Below are positions 32,272-39,952 of a DNA stretch of 64,000 bases, piece by piece. The stretch spans positions 2,852,001 through 2,916,000 of the forward strand of contig NZ_CP077604.1 in assembly GCF_019048865.1 (NCBI RefSeq), given 5' to 3'. The notes below the pieces were generated by a model that worked only from the letters and a program-made list of their open reading frames with translations, had not been told where the DNA came from and made no database searches. Position 1 is the first letter of the stretch; each line of letters opens with the position of its first letter. The translations under genes were made by a program, and so were the position numbers. Source of the stretch: Aquihabitans sp. G128 (GTDB lineage Bacteria > Actinomycetota > Acidimicrobiia > Acidimicrobiales > Iamiaceae).

Positions 32272-32550
32272 ATGGGCACCCTGCCGACCACCTTCACCGC
32301 CACCCTCCAGAAGAGCCCCGCCCCGGGCGGCTGGACCTACGTGGTCATGCCCGGCTCGGCCGAGTTCTTCGGGACCCGCGGCCTGGTGAAGGTGCGGGGC
32401 CAGGTCGACGGCCAGGCCTTCACCAGCTCCTTCATGGCGCTGGGCGACGGCACCCACAAGCTCCCGGTGAAGGCCGCCGTGCGCAAGGCGATCGCCAAGC
32501 AACAGGGCGACGAGGTGACCGTGCAGATCGAGGAGCGACTCGACGGCTGA
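32272..32550 (+). CDS. DUF1905-domain protein
   Basis: A 92-residue beta-barrel-like domain of the DUF1905 family. Recognisable segments are [56 protein letters not shown] and the terminal [10 protein letters not shown]. Single-domain members are common in actinobacteria, and larger ones carry a YdeI-like OmdA domain. Function is unknown. It stands between the LLM enzyme and topoisomerase IB genes on the same strand. Confidence 0.85.
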   Translation: MGTLPTTFTATLQKSPAPGGWTYVVMPGSAEFFGTRGLVKVRGQVDGQAFTSSFMALGDGTHKLPVKAAVRKAIAKQQGDEVTVQIEERLDG

Positions 32551-32606
32551 GGGCGCCACCCGGTCGGCGGGTCTGGCCACCGGGGGCGGGGGGCAGAGCA
32601 CGAGCC

Positions 32607-33632
32607 GTGGTGGACGTGGACCTCTCCCTCGCATCGGCCGACGCCGCCGGGCTGCGCTACGTGGTCGACGACATCGACGGCATCCGCCGCCGCAAGCGGG
32701 GCAAGGGCTTCAGCTACGAGCTCCCCGACGGCACGGTCATCACCGACCCCGCCGAGCGAGCCCGCATCGCCGCCCTCGCCATCCCCCCGGCCTGGACCGA
32801 CGTGTGGATCTGCCCCGCTCCCGACGGCCACATCCTGGCCACGGGGCGCGACGACCGGGGCCGCAAGCAGTACCGCTACCACCCCGAGTGGGACCGGGTC
32901 CGCAGCGAGGACAAGTTCGGCGCCCTCCCGGCCTTCGCGAAGGGGCTCCCGACGCTGCGCCAGCAGCTCGACGCCGACCTCCGCAGGAAGGGCCTGCCCC
33001 GCGAGAAGGTGCTGGCCCTGGTGGTGCGCCTGCTCGACCGCTCGCTGATCCGAGTCGGCAACGAGGCCTACGCCGCCGAGAACGAGTCGTACGGCCTCAC
33101 CACCATGCTGGCCGAGCACGTCGACGTGCACGGGTCCTGCATCGCGTTCGACTTCACCGCCAAGGGTGGGCTGGCCCGCAACGTCTACGTGGAGGACGCC
33201 AAGCTGGCCACGATCGTGCAGGGGTGCTCCGAGCTGCACGGCCAGGACCTCTTCACCTACGAGACGCCCGACGGCATCGCGGACGTGACCTCGTCCGACG
33301 TCAACGCCTACTTGCGCGACGTGCTCGGCGAGGGCACCACCGCCAAGCACTTCCGCACGTGGGGCGGCACCGTCTCGGCCGCCGCCGCCCTGGCCATCTC
33401 GCGACCTCCGGCGACCGAAGCCCAGGCCGACACCGCCGTGCTGGCTGCCTTCGACGTGGCCGCCGAGGTGCTGGGCAACACCCGCACCGTGTGCCGCCAG
33501 TCCTACGTGCACCCCGCCGTGCCCGAGGCCTACCGCTCCGGCCTGCTCGCCGAGCGCTGGCCCCACGCCCGCGAGACCAAGCACCTCACCCGACCCGAGC
33601 GCCTGGTCCAGCGCTTGCTCGAAGAGGAGTGA
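32607..33632 (+). CDS. Poxvirus-type DNA topoisomerase IB
   Basis: A 341-residue type IB topoisomerase, which nicks one strand through a 3'-phosphotyrosine and relaxes supercoils without ATP. The conserved N-terminal GKGFSYELPDG and TDVWICPAPDGHILATGRDDRGRKQYRYHPEW segments are present. The catalytic domain has LLDRSLIRVGNEAYA, NESYGLTT and FDFTAKGG. The nucleophile Tyr lies in CRQSYVHPAV near residue 300. GTG 32607 is the first of three in-frame GTG codons. It is scattered among bacteria, often near DNA repair genes; here it follows a DUF1905 gene. Confidence 0.92.
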   Translation: MVDVDLSLASADAAGLRYVVDDIDGIRRRKRGKGFSYELPDGTVITDPAERARIAALAIPPAWTDVWICPAPDGHILATGRDDRGRKQYRYHPEWDRVRSEDKFGALPAFAKGLPTLRQQLDADLRRKGLPREKVLALVVRLLDRSLIRVGNEAYAAENESYGLTTMLAEHVDVHGSCIAFDFTAKGGLARNVYVEDAKLATIVQGCSELHGQDLFTYETPDGIADVTSSDVNAYLRDVLGEGTTAKHFRTWGGTVSAAAALAISRPPATEAQADTAVLAAFDVAAEVLGNTRTVCRQSYVHPAVPEAYRSGLLAERWPHARETKHLTRPERLVQRLLEEE

Positions 33633-33723
33633 CGACCACCCGGACTGGTGACCGGCCGGGAGGATCCGTCTAGGGCCCCGGCGCGTGGGCAGGGGACCTT
33701 GCGTACGCAACCAAGGAGTCCCC

Positions 33724-34296
33724 ATGGCCACCGACCTCACCGGAACCACCGTCGCCTTCCTCGCCACCGAAGGCGTGGAGCAGGTCGAGCTGACCGGACC
33801 GTGGGAGGCGATCAAGGGCGCAGGCGCCACCGTGCACCTCGTCTCTCCCGAGCCCGAGGTGCAGGGCTTCAACCACCTCGACAAGGCCGACACCTTCACC
33901 ACCGACCGCGAGGTCCACGACGCCAACCCCGGCAACTACGACGCCCTCGTGCTCCCCGGTGGCGTGGCCAACCCGGACGCCCTCCGCACGGACGAGGAGT
34001 CCGTCGCCTTCGTGAAGGGCTTCCTCGACGCCGGCAAGGTCGTGGCGGCCATCTGCCACGCACCGTGGACGCTCATCGAGGCCGGCGGCGTGGAGGGCCG
34101 GAAGGTCACCTCGTGGCCGAGCCTGCGGACCGATCTGCGCAACGCCGGCGCGGAGTGGGTCGACGAGGAGGTCGTGATCTGCGACGACGGCCCCGGCCGC
34201 CTCATCACCAGCCGCAACCCCGACGACATCCCCGCCTTCAACGAGGCTCTCCTCGACACCCTCGCCAACCTCGACCACAAGGTCGACCGCCCCTGA
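33724..34296 (+). CDS. DJ-1/PfpI (YhbO-type) class I glutamine amidotransferase-like protein
   Basis: A 190-residue DJ-1/PfpI superfamily protein. The nucleophile Cys is in VAAICHAPWTLIEAGGVEGRK (about residue 106), with the conserved Glu near residue 17 (EGVEQVEL) and VLPGGVANPD near 75. The VTSWPSLRTDLRNAGAEWVDEEVV segment is typical of PfpI/YhbO proteins, linked to stress resistance and glyoxal or glycation chemistry. ATG 33724 has AAGGAG 7 nt upstream. A strong terminator follows at 34330-34369. Confidence 0.9.
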   Translation: MATDLTGTTVAFLATEGVEQVELTGPWEAIKGAGATVHLVSPEPEVQGFNHLDKADTFTTDREVHDANPGNYDALVLPGGVANPDALRTDEESVAFVKGFLDAGKVVAAICHAPWTLIEAGGVEGRKVTSWPSLRTDLRNAGAEWVDEEVVICDDGPGRLITSRNPDDIPAFNEALLDTLANLDHKVDRP

Positions 34297-34329
34297 GGCC
34301 GATCCGCCTCGACCCTCCCCTACGCACCA

Positions 34330-34369
34330 GCGACGAGGCCCGGACCCCCCGAGGTCCGGGCCTCGTCGC
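34330..34369 (+). terminator. Perfect 17-bp hairpin terminator
   Basis: GCGACGAGGCCCGGACC (34330-34346), a 6-nt loop, and GGTCCGGGCCTCGTCGC (34353-34369). It lies 33 nt after the DJ-1 stop and is a textbook strong stem. It is between convergent genes (pdxH is on the minus strand), so it may act in both directions. Confidence 0.85.
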
Positions 34370-34626
34370 GCCGTTGCACAGACGCCGACACGCCGGATCC
34401 GACCCCGAGCGTCAGCGGCGACCGGCGCGGTTCGCCGGAGGCGAGAGGGCCCGAGCGGCCCGGGACGACGCGAAGCGAGTCCCGAGAGCGGAAGGAAGAG
34501 CGAACGATCGCCGACCCCCCAGCGACGAAGGAGCCGCACGACGAGGCAACCGAGCCCCCAGCGAGGTCCGCCGGAGGCCGGCACCCAGCGGACCGGCCAG
34601 GCGCGGCTACCGCGCGGTCCGGCGGG
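34370..34626. other. Non-coding gap
   Basis: This 257-bp stretch lies between the terminator and the pdxH stop. Both strands lack credible genes. It has several purine-rich runs and two occurrences of CCCCCAGCGA (near 34524 and 34556). A short inverted pair GGTCCGC/GCGGACC lies around 34566-34596. No clear function is seen. Confidence 0.4.
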
Positions 34627-35283
34627 TCACGGGCTGAGCCGGTCGATGGTCCAGCCGTCGGTGGACCGTGAGTACGAGAAGCGGTCGTGGAGGCGGTCGG
34701 GGCGGCCCTGCCAGAACTCCATGCGGTCGATGCCGATGCGGTAGCCGCCCCAGTAGGGCGGGCGGGGCACCGGCGGGCCGGAGTCGTCGTCGCCGCCGAA
34801 GCGCTCGACGGCCTCGGCTCGGTGCTGCTCGAGCTCGTCCCGGCCGGAGAGCACCTCGCTCTGGTCCGAGGCCCAGCCACCGAGCTGGCTGCCGCGAGGT
34901 CGGCTGGCCCAGTAGGCGTCGGCGGTGGCGTCGTCGATCTCGGTGACCGGGCCCTCCACCCGCACCTGGTGGTCGTCGTCGAGCCACCCGAACACCAGGG
35001 CGGCCCGTGCGTTGGCCCGCAGGTCGTGGGCCTTGCGGCTCTCGCGGTTCGTGTAGATCTCGAAGCCGCTGGCGTCCCAGCCCTTGCACAGCACCCAGCG
35101 AGCCGACGGGACGCCGGTGGAGCTGGCGGTGGCGAGGACGCACGCCGTGGCGTCGCGCCGTGGCACCGACAGCCACTCGTCCCACCACCGCTCGAACTGC
35201 TCGATCGGCTCGGCAGCCAGGTCGGCCCGACGCAGCACCGCCCGGTCGTAGCTCTCGCGGAAGCTGCCCAGGTCTCGGCTCAT
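34627..35283 (-). CDS. pdxH: Pyridoxamine 5'-phosphate oxidase
   Basis: A 218-residue FMN-dependent oxidase that makes pyridoxal 5'-phosphate from PNP/PMP. FMN- and substrate-binding segments are clear: ARWVLCKGWDASGFEIYTN, ESRKAHDLRANARAALVFGW, ASRPRGSQLGGWASDQS and the C-terminal IDRMEFWQGRPDRLHDR. Length matches PdxH. ATG 35283 is chosen; an in-frame ATG 9 nt upstream adds MGA. CAGGAT lies shortly upstream and may be a weak -10. It is next to the rhodanese/CDO operon on the same strand. Confidence 0.95.
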   Translation of the reverse strand: MSRDLGSFRESYDRAVLRRADLAAEPIEQFERWWDEWLSVPRRDATACVLATASSTGVPSARWVLCKGWDASGFEIYTNRESRKAHDLRANARAALVFGWLDDDHQVRVEGPVTEIDDATADAYWASRPRGSQLGGWASDQSEVLSGRDELEQHRAEAVERFGGDDDSGPPVPRPPYWGGYRIGIDRMEFWQGRPDRLHDRFSYSRSTDGWTIDRLSP

Positions 35284-35326
35284 GGCGCCCATCCTGCCCC
35301 GCCGGGCGGCGGCTCGGACCTGCTGC

Positions 35327-35728
35327 TCAGCCGGCGGCGACCGGCAAGGTGGGCCGGTCGGCGTCGACGTGGGCCCGCCAGGCGCGGTAGCCGCCCACGA
35401 GGTCGGTCACCCGGTGCAGGCCGAGGGCGTTGAGGTCGGCAGCGGCCAGGCTCGACGAGTAGCCCTCGTTGCAGAACAGGACCACCCGGGTGTCGTCGTC
35501 GACGCCGTCCAGGGCGGCACCGCTGGTGCGATCGAGGCGCCACTCGAGGTGGATGCGCTCGATGACGACGGCGCCGGGGAGCTCGCCCTCGGCGGCGCGG
35601 TTGGCGTCGGGACGCAGGTCGACCAACAGGGCGCCCGCGGCCACCTCGGCGGCCAGGTCCTCGGGCGAGACGCGGTCGAGCGTGGCGCGCACGGCGGCGA
35701 GGCGCTCGTCGATCCGCGAGCCGCTCAC
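35327..35728 (-). CDS. Rhodanese-like domain protein
   Basis: A 133-residue single-domain rhodanese. The active-site loop VVLFCNEGYSSSLAAADL supplies the Cys that carries persulfide sulfur. The N-terminal AGALLVDLRPDANRAAEGELPGAVVIER is typical. GTG 35728 overlaps the stop of the cysteine dioxygenase-like gene by 4 nt (GTGA), indicating a shared operon. A persulfide-handling step next to cysteine oxidation is sensible. Relatives next to CDO genes occur widely in actinobacteria. Confidence 0.92.
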   Translation of the reverse strand: MSGSRIDERLAAVRATLDRVSPEDLAAEVAAGALLVDLRPDANRAAEGELPGAVVIERIHLEWRLDRTSGAALDGVDDDTRVVLFCNEGYSSSLAAADLNALGLHRVTDLVGGYRAWRAHVDADRPTLPVAAG

Positions 35729-36412
35729 CGGCGTGCTGCCGGGTGCAGGGCCCGGCCGGTGACGGCGGAGCTGATGATGGCGGGGACCTCTTCCACCACC
35801 TCGGTGAAGGTCGCCGTGCCGTGGTCGTCGTAGAAGGTCATGGTCCGGAGGGGGTCGGCGTAGACGTGCAGGCTCGTGGCCTCCACCGTGCCACGGTTCA
35901 CGACGTCGTGGATGGCACCCGAGGCCACCGTGCCGACGTCGCCCGTCCCGAGGTGGCGGCTCCGGAGGCCGGAGGCCCCGAGGGTCAGCTCGTCGAGCTC
36001 GCCGTCGACGACCACGAAGGCGGCGTTGGCGCCGCCGTGGTCGTGCAGCTCCACCCGCTGGCCGGGGGACCAGCCGAGCAGCCAGACCTCGTAGACCGGC
36101 GTGGCCACGAGGCGGACGCTGGTGCGGCTCACGGGGTCGTGGTCGACGTGCGGGCGCCAGAGGCCATCGGCGGCGGCGAGGCCGGTGGCGATGTCGACGA
36201 TGGTGTCGAGGTCGAGCTGGTCCGGCGAGGGCGTCGGCAGCAGGCGGGGGCGACCGGGCACCAGGGCCACGCGTCCGGGCCGAGGCGGGCCGCTCGCCGG
36301 CAGGGCGGCCGAAGCCGCTGCCCAGCTGGGTGAACAGGTCGGCTGCGGTGGCTCGGTGGTGGGGCTTCCTGGTGGCCCTGTCGGTGGGCGGCGTGGTGGT
36401 GGTGGGCGACAT
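35725..36412 (-). CDS. Cysteine dioxygenase-type cupin protein (+1 frameshift in this assembly)
   Basis: A mononuclear-iron cupin of the cysteine dioxygenase family (228 residues repaired), converting cysteine or a related thiol to a sulfinate. The first cupin motif is VELHDHGGANAAFVVVDGELDE (His, His, Glu/Asp region). The third His is in SGAIHDVVNRG. The start ATG 36412 has GAGGAG 8 nt upstream. The N-terminal frame reaches QLGSG and then departs from homology. Removal of one base in CGAAGCC (36310-36316) joins it to the downstream frame. A long leader with a hairpin and a 31-codon frame precedes it. Its thiol substrate could also be 3-mercaptopropionate. Confidence 0.85.
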
Positions 36413-36640
36413 CGGGGTGCTCCTCGGAGCGGGAGACGGCGTCGGTGCCGTCGAGTGCGGGTGGTTGCGGTTCGTGCGAGGGGCGGGTGGGGCGGCAGCG
36501 ACGTGCAAGGGGTCACGTCGCTGCCGCTCCACCCCGGCGCTCGGCCTGCGCTGGAGACGCAGGGGCGCGGGCCGGAGCGGCGCTCGGTGGACGAAGGGGG
36601 TTCGTGCTCCGAGCGGGCCCGGCAGAGCGGGACCGCGACC
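36413..36640 (-). promoter_or_regulatory. 5' leader of the CDO-rhodanese operon
   Basis: A non-coding stretch between the candidate leader peptide and the CDO start codon. On the minus strand it holds the 13-bp hairpin at 36493-36526 and other GC-rich stems around 36540-36630. The Shine-Dalgarno of CDO is only about 80 nt from the hairpin. This layout suggests attenuation or translational control. Confidence 0.4.
36493..36526 (-). promoter_or_regulatory. Leader hairpin upstream of cysteine dioxygenase
   Basis: CGGCAGCGACGTG (36493-36505), an 8-nt loop and CACGTCGCTGCCG (36514-36526) form a perfect 13-bp stem. It lies in the transcribed leader of the CDO operon, 80 nt before the start codon. 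There is no T-tract, so either termination without U-tract or masking of downstream structure is possible. Confidence 0.55.
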
Positions 36641-36736
36641 TCAGGCCGAGACGGGACCGAGGAGGCAGCCGGCGAAGCGTCGACAGCGCTCGTCGTACGA
36701 GAGCCGGGTGGTTCGGCGCTGGTCGTCGGCGGGCAC
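36641..36736 (-). CDS. Candidate 31-residue leader peptide
   Basis: GTG 36736 lies 6 nt after TAGGGT (36743-36748, minus), the leaderless arrangement common in this genome. The frame of 31 codons ends at 36641. It contains two Cys codons at positions 18 and 24 and several Arg codons, and it precedes a stable hairpin and the CDO gene. Leaderless cysteine-containing upstream frames that control sulfur genes are known in mycobacteria. Here the function is only inferred. Confidence 0.35.
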   Translation of the reverse strand: MPADDQRRTTRLSYDERCRRFAGCLLGPVSA

Positions 36737-36742
36737 GGGCTC

Positions 36743-36771
36743 ACCCTACGGTCAATACCTGACCAATGCAA
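36743..36771 (-). promoter_or_regulatory. Promoter of the CDO-rhodanese operon with operator-like motif
   Basis: On the minus strand TTGCAT (36766-36771), a 17-bp spacer and TAGGGT (36743-36748) form a well-spaced sigma-A-type promoter. The spacer contains the inverted repeat GGTCA-N5-TGACC (36750-36764). The longer TTGGTCAGGTATTGACCGT is almost the same as the sequence at 8629-8646 upstream of ssuA. Confidence 0.6.
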
Positions 36772-36813
36772 TCGGAATTAGCGACTTCGTCAGGAAGTCG
36801 AGGGACGCCCCGG

Positions 36814-37131
36814 TCAGGGCATCGGGCGGTAGCGCGTGGTGAGGCCCACGAGGTGGTCGAGCACCTCGGGGTCGGCCGACGGGCCGAAGCCGGAGGCGAG
36901 GGTCCCGCGGGTGTCCGACGCAGGGTCGTAGAGGCCGAACACGATCATCTCGTCACCGGGGTCGCTGGGACCCTCGAAGCGGTACAGGCGCTCGACCTGC
37001 ACGTCGCCCACGGTGCAGGTGGCCTGGCGGTCGCCCCACTGGAGCACCCCGCCCACCAGCTCGAAGTCCTCGCCGTAGCCCTCGGCGGCCAAGAGCTTCA
37101 CGGCGTCGGTGACGGTGTCCGGGGAGTCCAT
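36814..37131 (-). CDS. Small conserved protein (family often labelled phosphoribosylpyrophosphate synthetase-like)
   Basis: A 105-residue soluble protein. Segments TDAVKLLAAEGYGEDFEL, VQVERLYRFEGPSDPGDEMIVFGLYDPASDTRGTLASGFG resemble a widespread about 100-residue family. That family is often annotated phosphoribosylpyrophosphate synthetase but lacks any PRPP synthetase motif, so the label should not be taken as function. ATG 37131 is the likely start. It lies between the CDO promoter region and the radical SAM gene, with 52 nt to the latter. Confidence 0.65.
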   Translation of the reverse strand: MDSPDTVTDAVKLLAAEGYGEDFELVGGVLQWGDRQATCTVGDVQVERLYRFEGPSDPGDEMIVFGLYDPASDTRGTLASGFGPSADPEVLDHLVGLTTRYRPMP

Positions 37132-37183
37132 CGCCCCATCATGCCCGGATGGCCGAGCGTTGGGCCACGGGCCGGCGAGGGGC

Positions 37184-39292
37184 TCAGAGCGGGAGGGCGA
37201 GCTGGCTGGTGGGGTCGGCAGCAGCCTTCGGCGAGCGCACCGGGCGGCGCAGCTCCACCAGGGCGGCGGGGACGGGCGGCTCCATGGCGCCGAGCTCGCC
37301 GCCGGCGGCACGGATGGCGTCGCCCAGCACCGACGCGATGCGCTCGCGATCGGCCTTGGGCGCCGCCTTGCCGAGGTAGCGGCGGTCGGTCGCGTCGGCC
37401 ACCTCCGGGTGGGTCTCGCGGAGTCGGGAGAGGTACACCTCTCGGACCTCGGGGTGGCGCAGGTGCAGCACCACGTGGCCGATGGAGATCGCCCCCGCCT
37501 CGACCGCGGCGCGGCCGATGGCGGCCAGCTGGTCGTCGCCGTCGGACAGGCCGGGAAGGATCGGCGCGATCAGCACGCCGCACGGGATGCCCGCCGCCCG
37601 CAGCTGCTCGACGGCGCGGAGCCGGCGCGCCGGGGGTGGCGTGCCGGGCTCGGTGGCCCGCCACACGTCCTCGTCGACCGTGGCGATCGACAGCGACACC
37701 CGCACCAGGCCCCGCCGGGCTGCGACGGTGAGGAGGTCGAGGTCGCGCAGGATCAGCGTGCTCTTGGTGAGGATCGAGAACGGGTTGCCGGCGTCGATGA
37801 GGACCTGGATGAGCCCGCGCGTGAGGCGGTACTTGCCCTCGCAGCGCTGGTACGGATCGGTGTTGGTGCCCATGGCCACCGCCTCGCCGCGCCAGCGGCC
37901 CGGGTGCAGCTCGGCCTTCAACCGCTCCACGGCGTTGACCTTCACCACCACCCGCTGGTCGAAGTCGCTCCCCGCATCCAGCCCCAGGTACGTGTGCGTC
38001 GGCCGAGCGAAGCAGTTGTGGCTGATCACGCCGTTGGCGACGAAGTCGCCCGTGCCGGTGGTGATGTCGTACATCGGGATGGTGAAGCCCAGCCGCTCGA
38101 CCGCCACCACCCGCAGGTCGGCATCGCCCTTGACGGCGAGATCGTCGAAGGTGCGCTTCCGGGTGATGCACGGGTCGACGAGGTGGAAGAAGCGCAAGCG
38201 CTCGCGGAAGCCGCCGAGGATGCGCACGTACCGCATGGCTGGCCGTTCCGATTGCGACTCCACCACGACGGCGAAGCCGAAGCGCTCCAGCGCCCGCACG
38301 GTCTCCCGGATCACGACGTCGTCGGTGTTGGCGATGCGGACGACCCCGTTCGAGGAGCCCTCGGCGTCGAAGATGCCGGCCAGGAAGCCGCGGTCCCACG
38401 ACTCTCTCGGCTCCGCCGCCCACGCCACGAGGGAGGACACGCGCTCGAACGCCGCGCGTGACTGCGCCCGGATGGCTCGAACCTCCTTGCGCACATCCGT
38501 GGCGGCCGAGAAGGTGAACCGCTGGACGGCGACGTCGTGGTCGCCGAGGTACGAGGTCACCCGGTCCAGCGGCTCGTCGTCGATCAGGGCCAGGCGGAAC
38601 CGGTACACCGTCTCCGGGCTCGGCCGACGCCCTTCGTAGGTGTAGGCCCCGAGGGTCCCGTCTCCCCGAACCATGCCGCACAGGTACCCGCGCTGGTAGT
38701 CCTCGTCGTGCTTCGGGGCGGCGGTGAACGCACCGACGCCGAGCAATGAGTTGTTGGTGGTGAGGTGAGGACGCTGGCCGACCGTTGCGGCCGCAACGTG
38801 CTTCCAGCCACGTTCGGTCAGGAAGCGATGGTCGCCGCTGGCGACCAGCTCGGTGCCGTCGGCCAGCGTCACCCGCCACGCTTCCTTCTCGGTCTCCCAG
38901 TGGTCGAGCACCTCGGTCGGCACGTAGCGGCGGTACATGCCCCGACGCTCGGTCCCGTACACCTGGTCGCCAGCGCGCAGGTCGGCGATCGGCTTCGTGG
39001 TGCCATCGGCGAGCAGGATCGGGGTGTCGCCCGCCAGGCAGTAGCTGCAGGCGTGGGAGCAGCCGCGGTAGGGGTTGACGGTCCAGCGGAAGGGGAGGTC
39101 GCTGGCGCCCCTGACCTCGTTCAGGAGGCGCTTGGCCTCGACGTGGAGGAACTCCATGCCGCGGAACTCGCCCCGGCCGACCTCACGGCGGACCGTCTCG
39201 AACATGGCGCCCTGGGCGGCCGGCTCGTCGGCGAGGTCCCAGCGCAGCTGGGCAGGTCCGGCCAGGGGGGACGCGGGGCGACATGCCCGCAT
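37184..39292 (-). CDS. Rv2578c-family radical SAM protein interrupted by an intein
   Basis: A 702-residue precursor. The extein is a radical SAM protein of the SplB-like/Rv2578c group. The Fe-S motif is split: NPYRGCSHACSY ends at residue 84, the intein runs from Cys85 to Asn426, and CFARPTHTYLG resumes at Cys427. Splicing gives CX3CX2C (Cys78, Cys82, Cys427). Later extein motifs include GTNTDPYQRCEGKYRLTRG and PFSILTKSTLILRD. ATG 39292 is the start; a LexA-type box lies 4 nt upstream. The unspliced protein cannot bind its cluster, so activity depends on splicing. Relatives are linked to DNA-damage responses, but the substrate is unknown. Confidence 0.92.
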   Translation of the reverse strand: MRACRPASPLAGPAQLRWDLADEPAAQGAMFETVRREVGRGEFRGMEFLHVEAKRLLNEVRGASDLPFRWTVNPYRGCSHACSYCLAGDTPILLADGTTKPIADLRAGDQVYGTERRGMYRRYVPTEVLDHWETEKEAWRVTLADGTELVASGDHRFLTERGWKHVAAATVGQRPHLTTNNSLLGVGAFTAAPKHDEDYQRGYLCGMVRGDGTLGAYTYEGRRPSPETVYRFRLALIDDEPLDRVTSYLGDHDVAVQRFTFSAATDVRKEVRAIRAQSRAAFERVSSLVAWAAEPRESWDRGFLAGIFDAEGSSNGVVRIANTDDVVIRETVRALERFGFAVVVESQSERPAMRYVRILGGFRERLRFFHLVDPCITRKRTFDDLAVKGDADLRVVAVERLGFTIPMYDITTGTGDFVANGVISHNCFARPTHTYLGLDAGSDFDQRVVVKVNAVERLKAELHPGRWRGEAVAMGTNTDPYQRCEGKYRLTRGLIQVLIDAGNPFSILTKSTLILRDLDLLTVAARRGLVRVSLSIATVDEDVWRATEPGTPPPARRLRAVEQLRAAGIPCGVLIAPILPGLSDGDDQLAAIGRAAVEAGAISIGHVVLHLRHPEVREVYLSRLRETHPEVADATDRRYLGKAAPKADRERIASVLGDAIRAAGGELGAMEPPVPAALVELRRPVRSPKAAADPTSQLALPL
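38015..39040 (-). mobile_element. Intein with LAGLIDADG-type homing endonuclease (342 residues)
   Basis: Block A is Cys85 with CLAGDTPILLADG. Block B is ASGDHRFLTERGWK. The dodecapeptide blocks are GYLCGMVRGDG (about 202-212) and GFLAGIFDAEG (about 302-312). Block F is PMYDITTGTGDFVANG and block G is VISHN followed by Cys+1. All splice residues (Cys1, block B His, penultimate His, terminal Asn, Cys+1) are intact, so splicing is expected. Both acidic residues of the endonuclease dodecapeptides remain (GDG, DAEG), so nuclease activity is possible. The insertion sits exactly before the third Fe-S cysteine, a highly conserved site as inteins prefer. Confidence 0.92.
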
Positions 39293-39296
39293 GGTA

Positions 39297-39312
39297 TCGA
39301 ACACACGTTCGC
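39297..39312 (-). promoter_or_regulatory. LexA/SOS-type box
   Basis: TCGAACACACGTTCGC matches the actinobacterial SOS palindrome TCGAAC-N4-GTTCGA at 11 of 12 defined positions and contains the perfect GAAC-N4-GTTC core. It lies 4 nt upstream of the radical SAM start codon, so bound LexA would block its transcription. DNA-damage induction is inferred. Confidence 0.7.
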
Positions 39313-39384
39313 TGGTGTCAAGGACCCCGCCGAGCGCCACCTCCCCCGAGGGCCGGCCCGACGGCGGTGACGCCGGGCGCCTGG

Positions 39385-39795
39385 TCAGTCGGGCCGCTCG
39401 AGCTGCTCGAGGGCGACGGCGGGGTCGGCGTAGGACTTCAGCTCGATGACGTTGCCGCTGGGGTCGCGCAGCTTGGCCTTGGTCTGCTCCTGTGGCGTGC
39501 CGGCGAAGTCGACGTGGAGCGGGTCGGCCCAGTCGACCTCGGCGGCCTCGGCCCGGGCCAGGAGCTCGCGCAGCGGACCTGCGCCCAGGGTGGCGCCGAA
39601 GTGGCGCACACCGACCTGCTCGGGCGCCAGCACCTGGTCGGGGTGCTCCTGGAGGGTCAGCTGCATGCCGAAGAACCACACGTCGAGCCACCCCTCGCGG
39701 ACCCGCCCGAGCCGGCAGCCCAGCACGTCGACGTAGAAGTCCCGTGCGGCGGAGAGGTCGGCCACCGGCAGCGACAGGTGCAGGACAGGTTCCAC
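39385..39795 (-). CDS. VOC/glyoxalase-fold protein
   Basis: A 136-residue vicinal-oxygen-chelate protein with two beta-alpha-beta-beta-beta modules. It starts VEPVLHLSLPVADLSAARDFYVDVLG and ends DPSGNVIELKSYADP. Metal ligands could be the His near residue 6, the Glu in ELKSY and central residues (GVRHFGATL). GTG 39795 has GGAGG 8 nt upstream. VOC proteins cover glyoxalases, dioxygenases and antibiotic-binding proteins, so substrate cannot be assigned. It is divergent from the MFS transporter gene. Confidence 0.87.
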   Translation of the reverse strand: MEPVLHLSLPVADLSAARDFYVDVLGCRLGRVREGWLDVWFFGMQLTLQEHPDQVLAPEQVGVRHFGATLGAGPLRELLARAEAAEVDWADPLHVDFAGTPQEQTKAKLRDPSGNVIELKSYADPAVALEQLERPD

Positions 39796-39952
39796 GGGCG
39801 ACCTCCGGATCGGGCCAGCGGTGGGTCCGCTCGACCGGGTCGCATCTTCCCAGGTGGACGCGGTGGGGCGGCCGTGGATTCGGGCGGGGGCGGCCGTACC
39901 GTACGGGCGTCCTCCGACCGACCGGGTCGAGGCTCGGGCTCCGGAGGTGGAC

